DNA of 64,000 nucleotides from Borrelia hispanica CRI (GTDB lineage Bacteria; Spirochaetota; Spirochaetia; Borreliales; Borreliaceae): NCBI RefSeq assembly GCF_000500065.1, contig NZ_AYOU01000121.1, positions 186,001 to 250,000 of the forward strand, read 5' to 3'. Shown piece by piece: positions 19,705 to 28,969 of this stretch (position 1 is its first letter; each line of letters starts with the position of its first letter). The notes under the pieces were generated by a model. It saw only the letters and a program-made list of their open reading frames with translations, ran no database searches and was not told where the DNA came from. The position numbers and the translations under genes were made by a program.

Positions 19705-20643
19705 GTGAAGGTTAAATGTAAGGTAAATCCTAGTCTGGCTTTAATTAAATATTGGGGAAAGAGAGATAGATTTTTAAATATTCCTGCTACTTCGAGTATT
19801 GCTGTTAGTGTTGATAAATTTTATTCTATAACTGAACTTGAATTGTCATCTACAGATGAAATAATTCTGAATTCGAAATCTGTTGTTTTACAAAATAGAG
19901 AAAAAAGATTTTTCAATTATGCAAGAAAAATATTAAATAAATTAGATATTAGATTTAAGATAGTTAGTGAAAATAATTTTCCAACATCAGCAGGACTTGC
20001 AAGTTCAAGTTCTGGTTTTGCGTCTATTGCTGCTTGTATTTTAAAATATTTTAATCAATATTCTCATCAAAAAGCTTCAAATCTTGCAAGAATAGGATCA
20101 GCTTCAGCGTCAAGAGCTATTTATGGTGGATTTACTTTTTTAAAAGAAGGTGCTTTAAGTGCATTTCAATGTAATAATTACAATTGTTTTAATGAATTGT
20201 GCATTATATTTGCTATAGTTGATGGGCAAGAAAAAGAAATTTCTTCAAGAACTGCCATGGAGCTTTGTAAGCAAGAAAAGTTTTATTGGGATGCTTGGAT
20301 TAAATCTAGTCAAAATATCTTTAAGGAAGCTTTATATTTTTTTTTAATAGGAGATTTTAATAAATTTGGTTTGAGAGTTGTTAAAAGTTATCAGTGTATG
20401 TTTGCCTTAATGTTATCATCTTCTATTATTTATTTCAAAGATAATACTATAAATTTGATAAAATATGTGGCTGAGTTGCGAAGAGAGGGTTTTTCTGTTT
20501 TTGAAACTATGGATGCTGGACCACAAGTTAAGATATTGTGTTTAAAGAAAGATTTGAATTTGATTTTGCCCAAACTTACTAAAAATTTTAAAGATGTTAA
20601 TTTTATTGTTTCAGGGATTGGACGTGGTTTGGAATGGATATGA
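19705..20643 (+). CDS. mvaD: Mevalonate diphosphate decarboxylase
   Basis: A GHMP-family enzyme of 312 residues that converts mevalonate diphosphate to IPP with ATP. Motifs include SLALIKYWGKRD at the N terminus, IPATSSIAVSVD, the phosphate loop FPTSAGLASSSSGFAS, ASASRAIYGGF and the catalytic Asp in FETMDAGPQVK. The start is GTG, one base after the reductase stop, and the end overlaps the kinase by 10 bases. This confirms the classical route via mevalonate diphosphate. It corresponds to BB0686. Confidence 0.95.
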   Translation: MKVKCKVNPSLALIKYWGKRDRFLNIPATSSIAVSVDKFYSITELELSSTDEIILNSKSVVLQNREKRFFNYARKILNKLDIRFKIVSENNFPTSAGLASSSSGFASIAACILKYFNQYSHQKASNLARIGSASASRAIYGGFTFLKEGALSAFQCNNYNCFNELCIIFAIVDGQEKEISSRTAMELCKQEKFYWDAWIKSSQNIFKEALYFFLIGDFNKFGLRVVKSYQCMFALMLSSSIIYFKDNTINLIKYVAELRREGFSVFETMDAGPQVKILCLKKDLNLILPKLTKNFKDVNFIVSGIGRGLEWI

Positions 20644-21575
20644 TAAATTTTTCAGTGCCTGGTAATTTGCTTTTAATGGGTGAATATTCTATTTTAGAAG
20701 AAAATGGTTTTGGTCTTGCAATTGCAATTGACGAGAGAGCTTATTTTTCTTTTAAACAAAGTGATAAATGGCGTTTTTTTGCTAAAAGAACTAAAATTGA
20801 TGGTTTTACTTTAATAGAAAGTAATGATGATTTTATTTTTAAGATGTTTAGCTATTTAAAGTATTATTATTTTAATAATTTAGAAGTTTTTCCCTTTGAT
20901 GTTTATGTTGATACAAGTAATTTTTTTTTAAATAGTGGTGTTAAGAAAGGATTTGGGTCGAGTGCTGTTGTTGCTGTTGGGATTGTATGTGGAATTTATT
21001 TAATTTTAAATGGTGGTAAAAATTTTCTTAAAGATAAAATTTTTATGTATTGCCTTGAAGCTTACAGATATGCTCAAGGGGGTATGGGTAGTGGGTATGA
21101 TATTGCTACAAGTCTTTTTGGAGGTGTTGTTATGTTTAGGGGAGGTAATTCTCCGAAATATGAGCTTTTAGATAAAATATGTTTTGACAATTTTTATCTA
21201 ATGAAAGGTCCAGGTCCCGTTAAAACTACTAATGCTATCATTAGATATAATGGATATAGAGATTCTTTGGTGAGTTTTATGCGAGATGTTAATATTGTAA
21301 TGGAAAATATTATTTTAAATGTTAGTAATTCTACTCATTGTTTACTGTCTAGTTTAAAGTTGGCAAGAAATATAGGCTTGGAAATTGGGAAGAGAATAGG
21401 AATTTCTGCTGAGTTACCTTTAAATCTTTCTTATCTTAAAGATGAATGTACTTTGATTAAGGCTTTGGGTGCTGGGAATGAAACTTTTTTAGTCTATAAT
21501 CCAAATTTTGAAGTTTTTAAACAATTTGATATTGAACCTATAAATCTAGATTTGGTTGGTGTTAAATTTCATTAG
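20634..21575 (+). CDS. mvaK2: Phosphomevalonate kinase
   Basis: A GHMP kinase of 313 residues. The N terminus FSVPGNLLLMGEYSILEE is typical of phosphomevalonate kinases, the ATP loop is KKGFGSSAVVAVGI, and GGMGSGYDIATSLFGG and KGPGPVKTTNAI follow as expected. The start is ATG at 20634 or 20640, inside the end of mvaD. It phosphorylates mevalonate-5-phosphate. Order in the operon (mvaD, mvaK2, mvaK1) is the reverse of the reaction order. It corresponds to BB0687. Confidence 0.92.
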   Translation: MDMINFSVPGNLLLMGEYSILEENGFGLAIAIDERAYFSFKQSDKWRFFAKRTKIDGFTLIESNDDFIFKMFSYLKYYYFNNLEVFPFDVYVDTSNFFLNSGVKKGFGSSAVVAVGIVCGIYLILNGGKNFLKDKIFMYCLEAYRYAQGGMGSGYDIATSLFGGVVMFRGGNSPKYELLDKICFDNFYLMKGPGPVKTTNAIIRYNGYRDSLVSFMRDVNIVMENIILNVSNSTHCLLSSLKLARNIGLEIGKRIGISAELPLNLSYLKDECTLIKALGAGNETFLVYNPNFEVFKQFDIEPINLDLVGVKFH

Positions 21576-22469
21576 ATGTTTATAATAAAAAAATCTTCCA
21601 AAATATTATTTTTAGGTGAACATAGTGCTGTTTATGGCTTTCCAGTAATTGGTACTACGATACCTTTTTATATGTATTTAGTTTATACTTTTTCTACTTA
21701 TTGGAGATATTTGGGGGAGCCTTCTTTCAAAATAGATGAAATAATATCCTTTATTAATAGAAACTTTAGTAAAGTTAGGCCTATTGAATTTTTAATATTT
21801 TCTCAAATTCCAGTTGGTTTGGGATTTGGTTCTTCTGCCAGTCTTAGTTTATGTTTTGCTGAATACATTGTAAGTCATGATGAATATAATGCTTATGATA
21901 AGATTTTATTAGCAAGAGAAATTGAAAACATTTTTCATGGTAAATCTTCTGGTATGGATATTTTACTTGTTGAATTAAATGGGACTTTTTATTTGGAAAA
22001 TAAAAATGGTATTTTCAGTTATAAAAAAATAGAATTTTGTAATTTTTATTTTTTGGTTGGTGCTGTCAAAAGGGAATGTGAAACAAGTAAGATAATATCT
22101 GATTTAAATTATAAAATTTCTGTTGAGAATAGCCAATTTGATATTATTGAAAAGCTTGGTTATATTGTTGAGAATTCTTATGCTGCTTTTAAGAAACAAG
22201 ATATTGATTTGTTAGCAAATAATGTTAATATTGCCAATAATTATTTAGATTCTTTAGGATTGTCTTCAAATATACTTAATTACATAATAGCAAGGGGAAG
22301 GGAGTTTAAGGCTGTTGCTGGAAAATTGAGTGGTGCTGGTAGAGGAGGGGCTTTTATTTTGCTTTTTAAAGATAAAAATGACGCTATGTTTTGTTTAGAG
22401 AAATTGGATAAGGATTTAAAGGAAAATAATATTAATTTAATTTTTAAACTTCACTTATTTAAGTCTTAG
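21576..22469 (+). CDS. mvaK1: Mevalonate kinase
   Basis: A GHMP kinase of 297 residues that makes mevalonate-5-phosphate. It has the N-terminal LFLGEHSAVYGFPVIG, the ATP loop PVGLGFGSSASLSLC, the Asp region FHGKSSGMDILLVE and the C-terminal LSGAGRGGAFILLF. The ATG follows the previous stop directly with no gap. It is the last of six pathway genes, and a tRNA gene on the other strand lies 54 bases downstream. It corresponds to BB0688. Confidence 0.94.
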   Translation: MFIIKKSSKILFLGEHSAVYGFPVIGTTIPFYMYLVYTFSTYWRYLGEPSFKIDEIISFINRNFSKVRPIEFLIFSQIPVGLGFGSSASLSLCFAEYIVSHDEYNAYDKILLAREIENIFHGKSSGMDILLVELNGTFYLENKNGIFSYKKIEFCNFYFLVGAVKRECETSKIISDLNYKISVENSQFDIIEKLGYIVENSYAAFKKQDIDLLANNVNIANNYLDSLGLSSNILNYIIARGREFKAVAGKLSGAGRGGAFILLFKDKNDAMFCLEKLDKDLKENNINLIFKLHLFKS

Positions 22470-22523
22470 TAATGTTGAAATATTATATTTGAGATTAAAT
22501 TAAGGGAACTAACACAATAATTT

Positions 22524-22597
22524 TGGGTCCAGAGGGACTCGAACCCCCGACATCCTGCTTGTAAGGCAGGCGCTCTGACCACCTGAGCTATAAACCC
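22524..22597 (-). tRNA. tRNA-Val (anticodon UAC)
   Basis: On the minus strand a full cloverleaf can be folded: acceptor GGGTTTA with TGGACCC (two G-T pairs), D arm AGCTCAGGTGGTCAGAGC, anticodon stem CCTGC/GCAGG with loop CTTACAA (anticodon TAC), and T arm GGGGGTTCGAGTCCCTC. The discriminator is A and no CCA is encoded, so CCA must be added by the enzyme encoded further right. Confidence 0.95.
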
Positions 22598-22614
22598 TTG
22601 AAGTATCAATAGAA

Positions 22615-22644
22615 ATTATATAAGATAAACTTGATTTATGTCAA
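22615..22644 (-). promoter_or_regulatory. Strong promoter of tRNA-Val
   Basis: Read on the minus strand: TTGACA (22644-22639), an 18-base spacer and TATAAT (22620-22615), both perfect consensus. Transcription would start about 11 bases before the tRNA. The -35 overlaps the stop of the CAP-domain lipoprotein gene. Confidence 0.8.
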
Positions 22645-23093
22645 ATTCTTTTACATTTTTCTCCAAAAAGAACCACAAATATATTTTTGTTATCTTTTGT
22701 GCGTAATACATACCCGCCTATTTTGCTTGTATCTTTATTTATTAGAGCTTCTTTGTGTTTTGGACTTTGAAGCCATGCATTAGTTACATCTTGAACTTCC
22801 ATTTTTGCTGCTAAAATTTCTCTTATTCTGCAAAAATTTTTGTCATATTTGCTTACTCGTTGCATAGGAGTTGTTCCAAATAGTGTATGTGTTAATACGT
22901 CATTTTTATCTAAATTTATTGCATATTCTTTTGCTACAGTTTCAAGGGTTTTATCTACCTCTAGTTTTTTTAAATTTAAATTATCTCTTAATTTATGAAT
23001 ATCTGAGTAAAGAAAAGTTAAGTCTTTATTGGTGCCCATGAGTGCACATTGACTTGTAAGGAATAAAATAATGATAGGAATTTTTTTTTGCAT
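22641..23093 (-). CDS. CAP/SCP-domain lipoprotein
   Basis: A 150-residue protein with a lipoprotein signal (IIILFLTSQCALMG; Cys about 16) and a small CAP/SCP domain: VAKEYAINLDKNDVLTHTLFG holds the first His region, and WLQSPKHKEALINKDTSKIGGYV holds the second, ending in NIFVVLFGEK. Bacterial CAP proteins are exported and of mostly unknown role. It would be anchored in the inner or outer membrane. It is transcribed divergently from napA with 69 bases between. It corresponds to BB0689. Confidence 0.85.
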   Translation of the reverse strand: MQKKIPIIILFLTSQCALMGTNKDLTFLYSDIHKLRDNLNLKKLEVDKTLETVAKEYAINLDKNDVLTHTLFGTTPMQRVSKYDKNFCRIREILAAKMEVQDVTNAWLQSPKHKEALINKDTSKIGGYVLRTKDNKNIFVVLFGEKCKRI

Positions 23094-23117
23094 AATAAAC
23101 CTACTTATACTAAAATA

Positions 23118-23146
23118 ATATAATTATAACATATATGTAATTATAT
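23118..23146. promoter_or_regulatory. AT-rich dyad in the napA / lipoprotein promoter region
   Basis: ATATAATTA (23118-23126) and TAATTATAT (23138-23146) form a 9-base inverted repeat with an 11-base spacer in the 69-base gap between two divergent genes. In B. burgdorferi the Fur/PerR-like regulator BosR is known to bind upstream of napA; whether it uses this dyad is a guess. The region is over 85% A+T, which lowers the weight of the match. Confidence 0.35.
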
Positions 23147-23162
23147 TAAATAGGAGAATAAT

Positions 23163-23666
23163 GTGGAAAATAATTTGGGTTATTTAGAAAAAGAAAATTC
23201 AGCTAAAATTCATTTAGCACTTCAGGAATTGTTAGCGGGCTTACATATTTTTTATGCTAATTTAAGAGGTATTCATTGGAATATTAAGGATATTAATTTT
23301 TTTGTGATACATAAAGAAACAGAAAAACTTTATGATTATGTTGCAGAGGTTATTGATATCATAGCTGAGAGATCTAGAGGACTTGGATATGATTCTGAAT
23401 TTAGATGTTCTGAATTTATTAAGAAGTCGTTTATTAAAGAAATTACTTTAGATGTAAGTTCAAGTTTAATACCTTCAATTAAGAGTATTATTTGTAATTT
23501 AGGTGATATTATTAAGAATATGTCTAAGACAAGATGTTTTATTGATAGTACATCTGATTATGGGACAGCTAATATTTTAGATGATATTATTGTTTCTTTT
23601 GAAAAGTATTTATGGATGTACAAATCTTTATTGAATGGTTGTGCATGTGTATGTAATAACGAATAA
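23163..23666 (+). CDS. napA: NapA/Dps miniferritin with Cys-containing tail
   Basis: A Dps-family protein of 167 residues; the family forms 12-mers, and in B. burgdorferi (BB0690, NapA/BicA) it is linked to metal handling and stress survival. The ferroxidase-type residues are in [10 protein letters not shown] and [26 protein letters not shown]. The C terminus ends CACVCNNE, with three Cys in five residues; a Cys-rich tail that binds copper is described for the Borrelia protein. The start is GTG with AGGAG six bases upstream; the ATG at 23161 is in another frame. Confidence 0.93.
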   Translation: MENNLGYLEKENSAKIHLALQELLAGLHIFYANLRGIHWNIKDINFFVIHKETEKLYDYVAEVIDIIAERSRGLGYDSEFRCSEFIKKSFIKEITLDVSSSLIPSIKSIICNLGDIIKNMSKTRCFIDSTSDYGTANILDDIIVSFEKYLWMYKSLLNGCACVCNNE

Positions 23667-23767
23667 CATTGTAGTTAAAGACATTGATTATATGTTATGA
23701 TGAAAATAATTTTTAATAATTATTTTTGTATGTCTTAGTTAGTCGTTAAATTATTATTTAATTGAAT

Positions 23768-23795
23768 AAAGCTATAGCAAGATCTATAGCTTTTT
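23768..23795 (+). terminator. Terminator-like hairpin directly before fusA2
   Basis: AAAGCTATAG (23768-23777) pairs perfectly with CTATAGCTTT (23784-23793) across a 6-base loop and ends in a run of five T. It fits an intrinsic terminator for napA, but it lies only 16 bases before the fusA2 ATG and just before its ribosome-binding site, so it could also act as an attenuator or an mRNA end structure. Confidence 0.65.
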
Positions 23796-23811
23796 GGTGT
23801 TTGAGGGCTTT

Positions 23812-25821
23812 ATGGAAATTAGAAACATTGGAATTATGGCACATATTGATGCTGGCAAGACTACTACTACAGAGAGAATTATATATTATACTGGTAAAAC
23901 TCATAAGCTAGGAGATGTTGATTCTGGAAATACTGTTACTGATTGGATGACTCAAGAACAAGATAGAGGTATTACAATTAGTTCTGCTGCTATTACTTGT
24001 TATTGGAAAAATTATCAAATAAATATTATTGATACTCCTGGACATGTTGATTTTACAGCTGAAGTTGAGAGGTCTCTTCGTGTTCTTGATGGGGGTATTG
24101 TGGTATTTAGTGCTGTTGATGGAATTCAGGCACAAACTGAAACAGTTTGGAAACAGGCATCAAAGTATGGTATCCCAAGGCTTGCTTATGTTAATAAAAT
24201 GGATCGTGTAGGAGCTAATTTTTTTAAAGTAGTTGAGGATATAGAAAGTAAGTTTGGTATAGTGCCAGTTATTTTGCAAATTCCAATTGGAAGTGAGAGT
24301 TCATTTGAAGGCGTTATAGATATCATTCGTAATAAAGAATTACATTTTGAATTTAGAGATGGTAAACCTGTTGTTATTGAGGATATGGTTCGTGAAGAAT
24401 TTGTTGAGACTGTTGAGGGCTTTAGAGAAAAGTTAATAAATTCTCTTAGTAATTTTAGTGAAAAGATTACTGAACTTTTTCTTGAGTATTCTGTTGTTGA
24501 TGATTCTGTTATAATTGAAGAAATTCGAAGATGTACCATTGAGGGTCTTGTTATTCCTGTTTTGATGGGTACTAGTCTTAAAAATATTGGTATAGAACCT
24601 TTAATAGATGCTATTGTGGATTACCTTCCAAATCCTTTTGAAAAAAAAATTAATGCTCATTCTTTAAAAACAGATAGAAATATGTTGCTTGATCCTAGAG
24701 AAGAGAAAAAATTGTCTGCACTTGTGTTTAAGGTTCAATATTTTAGTGCAATTGCTGCCCATCTTTATTTTATTAGGGTATATTCAGGAGAATTGAATTC
24801 ATCTAAAAAAGTTTTTAATGTTGCTAAGAATAAACGTGAAAAATTTACAAGAATTTTTCGGGTTTTTTCAAATAAGAATGAACAGATTGATGCAGTTAAG
24901 GCAGGTGATATTGGGGCGGTTATTGGACTTAAATATTCTATAACGGGTGATACTCTTGTTGAAGAGGGAAATGATATTATTCTTGAATCTTTAGTATTCC
25001 CAGAGCCAGTTGTTTTGATATCTATTGAACCTGAGAGAGCATCTGATGATACTAAACTTAAAGAGGTTCTTGAGATTATTGCCAAAGAGGATCCTACTTT
25101 TAGTTATAGGGAAGATAAAGAAACGGGACAATTATTGATATCTGGAATGGGTGAATTACATCTTGAGATTATTATTATGCGTATTAAAGATGATTTTAAA
25201 CTTAATGTTTATACGGGTAAACCTCAAGTAAGTTATAGAGAAAGTTTAAGTTTAACAGTTAATGATATATTTGAATTTGTTAATATCTTTTCTGGTAAAG
25301 AGATTAATTTAAAAATAGGAATGATTTTAAGTCCTTTGTCAAGAGGTGAAGGAAATAAAATTGAGTTTGAGTGTGATGTTGAGCCTTTATTTAAAGCTGC
25401 TATATTCAGAGGTATTACTTCTTCTTTCTCGAGTGGTATTATTGGCTATCCGATTATTGATACTTTGGTTAAGATTATTTCATTAAATTATGATAAGGTT
25501 AAAATTAGTGAATCTGCCATGGAATCAATATCTGGATTTGCATTTAATGAGTTTTTCAGAAGAGCAAGTCCTATTAAACTTGAACCTATTATGATGTTAG
25601 AAATTAGGACTCCTATTGAATATACAGGGGATGTTGTCTCTACATTAAATGCTGTTGGGGGGATGATTCATTCTATTAGTAATATTGATGACTATGAAAT
25701 AATACGCGCAGAGGCAGCTTTTGCAAAGCTTTTCGGATATACTTCTATTTTTAGAAGTTCTACTAAAGGTAGAGGAGTTTTTACTATGGAATTTTTATAT
25801 TTTAAAGAAAAAGTAGAGTGA
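23812..25821 (+). CDS. fusA2: Elongation factor G-like GTPase, EF-G2 (ribosome recycling type)
   Basis: An EF-G homologue of 669 residues with G1 [14 protein letters not shown], the switch region [11 protein letters not shown]3 [16 protein letters not shown] and G4 NKMDR, then domains II-V. Published work on B. burgdorferi showed that one of its two EF-G proteins works only in ribosome recycling; gene order (BB0691) suggests this is that one. The ATG at 23812 is chosen over an in-frame TTG at 23794, because GAGGG lies just upstream and the protein begins [13 protein letters not shown] as in the family. A hairpin lies in front of the start. Confidence 0.93.
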   Translation: MEIRNIGIMAHIDAGKTTTTERIIYYTGKTHKLGDVDSGNTVTDWMTQEQDRGITISSAAITCYWKNYQINIIDTPGHVDFTAEVERSLRVLDGGIVVFSAVDGIQAQTETVWKQASKYGIPRLAYVNKMDRVGANFFKVVEDIESKFGIVPVILQIPIGSESSFEGVIDIIRNKELHFEFRDGKPVVIEDMVREEFVETVEGFREKLINSLSNFSEKITELFLEYSVVDDSVIIEEIRRCTIEGLVIPVLMGTSLKNIGIEPLIDAIVDYLPNPFEKKINAHSLKTDRNMLLDPREEKKLSALVFKVQYFSAIAAHLYFIRVYSGELNSSKKVFNVAKNKREKFTRIFRVFSNKNEQIDAVKAGDIGAVIGLKYSITGDTLVEEGNDIILESLVFPEPVVLISIEPERASDDTKLKEVLEIIAKEDPTFSYREDKETGQLLISGMGELHLEIIIMRIKDDFKLNVYTGKPQVSYRESLSLTVNDIFEFVNIFSGKEINLKIGMILSPLSRGEGNKIEFECDVEPLFKAAIFRGITSSFSSGIIGYPIIDTLVKIISLNYDKVKISESAMESISGFAFNEFFRRASPIKLEPIMMLEIRTPIEYTGDVVSTLNAVGGMIHSISNIDDYEIIRAEAAFAKLFGYTSIFRSSTKGRGVFTMEFLYFKEKVE

Positions 25822-26094
25822 TGTTTTTGAATTTTTTTACTTGAAATTTGTTTTTTTAAAATATGATATAAATTATTTTATGTTCTAATTTATCTTTTTT
25901 AGTTAGTTAATTGACTTGGATTTTATATTTTAATACCTTTGTGGATTATTTCAATAATTAAAAATATAGAATATTTTTTGTTATTAAAAGAGTATTTTTG
26001 TCTTTGAATGTTCTACTAGAATATTAAGGTGATTTTTTGATATTATGTCTTATTATTAATATTTTTTTATTTTAAAAATAAAGGAGGTTGTTTT

Positions 26095-27303
26095 ATGCAG
26101 GGTGAGAATATGGTTTCAATTAGAGGTGGTAATAGAAAAAAGATACTCCTTAGTTTGAAGAATATGCAGTATTCAAGGACAGATCTGGCTCGTAAGTTAT
26201 CATTGACAAATGCAGCTGTGACTATTCTTACTAATCATATGATAAAAGAGAATATTTTAGTTGAGGTTGGGTCAAAAGAATCAGATATTAAGAAGCATGG
26301 AAGGAAAGAAATACTTCTTGATATTAATAAAGATTTTGCATATTCAATGGGAGTGATTATTTCAAGTAATTATTTCCAGATAGGAATTGCTAATCTTAAA
26401 TGTGAGGTTTTAATAAGTGAAACTTATTCTTTTGAACCACCAGTTAGTGCTTATGAGATATTAGAAAGAATTAAAGATCATATGATTGAAATTATTTGGA
26501 AGCATAATTTTTCAAGAGATAAATTTATTGGATTAGGTTTTAGTATTACTGGGATAATTAAGGATAAGGAATCTGGTATTGTTAATGATAGCCATGGTGC
26601 ATGGATTGAGAAAGATGTTCCTGTGAAAGCTATATTAGAGGAATATTTTTCGCTTACTGTATACCTTGAAAGTTATGTAAAAAATCTTTCTCTTGCTGAA
26701 TTTATGGGCAAGAATGTGGATAATATCATGTTTTTCGATTATACAGATACAGCTGAGCTTTCTATTTGGTCTGATGGTAATGTTTATTCTGGCTTTAATA
26801 ATAAATCTGGTATGGTGAGTCATATGGTCATTGATTATGGAGGTGAGAAAAATTGTCCTACTTGTGGAAATAAGGGATGTGTTAATATGTTAATTTCTAA
26901 TTTTGCACTGCAGCGTTTAATTTCGAAAGAATTTATGAATGGAGAGATTCCTGAGCTTTATGATAAGTATGAAAGTAGACTTAAAAAGGTTACAATATAT
27001 GATATTTTTGCGCTTCATGATAAATATGATTTTATACATAAAATAATGGAGGATACAGTAAAATATTTGGCAATAGTTATTATTAATATTCAAAGGGTTC
27101 TTGATTTTAATTATTTAGTTCTTTATGGTCAAAGTTTTAAACTTAAGAGTTTTTTTGATTTACTTAAAGAGGAGATAAAAAGATTAAATAAAGAAAGTAT
27201 AATATTAAAACTTAGCTCTCTAGATACTGAAGTATCTGTTGTTGGACCTGCTTCTAGTGTTATTTTTAATAAATTTTATTTGACAGGGGGAGATATTGAT
27301 TAA
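26095..27303 (+). CDS. ROK-family transcriptional regulator (XylR/NagC-like)
   Basis: A 402-residue protein with an N-terminal winged helix-turn-helix (SRTDLARKLSLTNAAVTILTNHM, about 25-50) and a ROK sugar-kinase-like domain. The zinc site of ROK proteins is seen as YGGEKNCPTCGNKGCVNML, with three Cys. The ATP motif at the start of the kinase-like domain is not convincing, as is usual for ROK repressors. The inducer is likely a sugar or amino-sugar phosphate. An AAGGAGG site lies 7 bases before the ATG. The 273-base gap upstream holds no gene that I can see. It corresponds to BB0693 (xylR-1). Confidence 0.9.
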   Translation: MQGENMVSIRGGNRKKILLSLKNMQYSRTDLARKLSLTNAAVTILTNHMIKENILVEVGSKESDIKKHGRKEILLDINKDFAYSMGVIISSNYFQIGIANLKCEVLISETYSFEPPVSAYEILERIKDHMIEIIWKHNFSRDKFIGLGFSITGIIKDKESGIVNDSHGAWIEKDVPVKAILEEYFSLTVYLESYVKNLSLAEFMGKNVDNIMFFDYTDTAELSIWSDGNVYSGFNNKSGMVSHMVIDYGGEKNCPTCGNKGCVNMLISNFALQRLISKEFMNGEIPELYDKYESRLKKVTIYDIFALHDKYDFIHKIMEDTVKYLAIVIINIQRVLDFNYLVLYGQSFKLKSFFDLLKEEIKRLNKESIILKLSSLDTEVSVVGPASSVIFNKFYLTGGDID

Positions 27304-27362
27304 TATTTTCTTTTTTTGTATTGTATACTTTGTAGGATTTTTGCAAAAGAGGGTAACTTTTA

Positions 27363-28712
27363 GTGTTTGAAAATTTAAGTGCAGGCTTTAGAGACTTTGT
27401 AAAGTATGTTTCTGGGAAAGCTGTTATAAATGAAAAAAATATTGAAACAGCTATTGACACTATTAAGAATGCCTTAATTGAAGCTGATGTTAATTTAAGG
27501 GTTGTAAGACGTTTTGTAAATTCTGTTGTAGAAGAGGCAAAAGGAATTAAGGTTTTAAGAGGTGTTGATCCTAAGTCTCATTTTATTAAAATTGTTAATG
27601 ATAAGCTTGTAAATTTTTTGGGAGATAAACATTCTGAGCTTCTTTTAAATCCCATTAATAAATTATCTTGTATTTTAATGCTTGGTCTTCAAGGTTCTGG
27701 GAAGACTACAACGTGTGCAAAACTTGCTATGAGGCTTAAATCGGAGAATCGTAAAGTTCTTCTTGTTGCTGCAGATACATTTAGGGCCGCAGCAATTGAG
27801 CAATTGAAGGTTTTAGGTGCACAAATTGACATTTCTGTTTTTGTTCTTGAGAATGAAGATAGTCCTATTAAAGTTGTAAAAAAATCTATTGAATATGCTA
27901 GATCAGAGCTTTTTGATACTTTGATAATAGATACTAGAGGACGTCTTGAAGTTGAAGATTTATTGTTAAGAGAAATAATAGATATTAAAAATATTGTGGT
28001 TCCTACAGAGACAATATTAGTTGCAGATGCAATGACAGGTCAGGTTGCTGTAAATATTGCAAAAAAATTTAATGAGAGTGTAGGGATTACGGGTGTAATT
28101 TTTACGAAATTTGATTCTGATGCTAGGGGTGGTGCAATACTCTCGCTTAAGACTATTTGTGGAGCTCCTATTAAGTTTGTTGGGGTTGGTGAGAAACCCG
28201 AAGATCTTGATATTTTTTATCCAGATAGAGTTGCTTCACGAATTCTTGGTATGGGAGATGTTGTTACTCTTGTAGAGAGAGCTCAGAGTATTATAGATAA
28301 GGAAGAAGCTTTAAAACTTGAAGAAAAAGTTAGAAAAGCTAACTTTAATTTTGAAGATTATTTAAATCAATTTAAGTATATGCGTAATATGGGTGGGGTT
28401 TCTACTTTGATGGGAATGCTTCCTGGTGTGTCGTCAGAAGTGCTTGGTCGTAGTGTTAATGAGAGAGAACTTAAAAGGGAAGAAGCAATTATACTTTCTA
28501 TGACTCAAAGAGAAAGGCGCAATCCTGTTATTTTAAATAATCCTTCAAGAAAGAAAAGAATAGCTTTAGGAAGTGGGACAACGCTTTTTGAAGTTAATAA
28601 ACTTATTAAAAAATTTAGTCAAACAGTTTTAATGCTTAAAAAAATGAAAAATAAGAGCTTTCAAAACAAGATAGCATCTCTTTTTGGAGGTAAAGGAGGC
28701 ATGGTAGATTGA
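27363..28712 (+). CDS. ffh: Signal recognition particle protein Ffh
   Basis: Ffh binds signal peptides and the SRP RNA and targets membrane proteins. The 449-residue protein has the N domain, the GTPase with G1 GLQGSGKTTTCAKLA, G4 TKFDSDARGG and the M domain with Met-rich MRNMGGVSTLMGMLPG. The G3 motif reads DTRGR (27930-27944) instead of the nearly universal DTAGR, an Ala to Arg change at residue 192. The start is GTG. It begins the translation operon ffh-rpsP-khpA-rimM-trmD-rplS and overlaps rpsP by 4 bases. It corresponds to BB0694. Confidence 0.96.
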   Translation: MFENLSAGFRDFVKYVSGKAVINEKNIETAIDTIKNALIEADVNLRVVRRFVNSVVEEAKGIKVLRGVDPKSHFIKIVNDKLVNFLGDKHSELLLNPINKLSCILMLGLQGSGKTTTCAKLAMRLKSENRKVLLVAADTFRAAAIEQLKVLGAQIDISVFVLENEDSPIKVVKKSIEYARSELFDTLIIDTRGRLEVEDLLLREIIDIKNIVVPTETILVADAMTGQVAVNIAKKFNESVGITGVIFTKFDSDARGGAILSLKTICGAPIKFVGVGEKPEDLDIFYPDRVASRILGMGDVVTLVERAQSIIDKEEALKLEEKVRKANFNFEDYLNQFKYMRNMGGVSTLMGMLPGVSSEVLGRSVNERELKREEAIILSMTQRERRNPVILNNPSRKKRIALGSGTTLFEVNKLIKKFSQTVLMLKKMKNKSFQNKIASLFGGKGGMVD

Positions 28713-28960
28713 GTGTTAGAATAAGATTAAAAAGGATGGGGGCAAAAAAGAGGCCTTATTATCGAATTGTAGTAATGGATTCTTCTTCGCCTAGAGATGG
28801 ACGAGCTATTGAAGAGCTTGGGTATTATCATCCTGTTGAAAGGCAAAATCAAGTCAAAATAAATAAGAATAAATTTCAAGAGTGGATAGACAAAGGTGCT
28901 ATTCCAAGTGATACGGTTAAGAGGATTTTAAATAAAAGTAATTTTAAAGTTGATAATTAG
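28709..28960 (+). CDS. rpsP: Ribosomal protein S16
   Basis: S16 helps assemble the 30S subunit. The 83-residue protein begins SVRIRLKRMGAKKRPYYRIV, the clear family signature, and has the normal length. The start is TTG, overlapping the ffh stop by 4 bases, with GGAGG 9 bases upstream (28695-28699). It is followed by khpA after 9 bases, the usual order in many bacteria. Confidence 0.96.
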   Translation: MSVRIRLKRMGAKKRPYYRIVVMDSSSPRDGRAIEELGYYHPVERQNQVKINKNKFQEWIDKGAIPSDTVKRILNKSNFKVDN

Positions 28961-28969
28961 GAGGAACTA

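Noticed and set aside
24186-24539. 117-codon frame antisense to fusA2
   Set aside because: Ser/Thr-rich shadow frame; fusA2 is certain on the plus strand.
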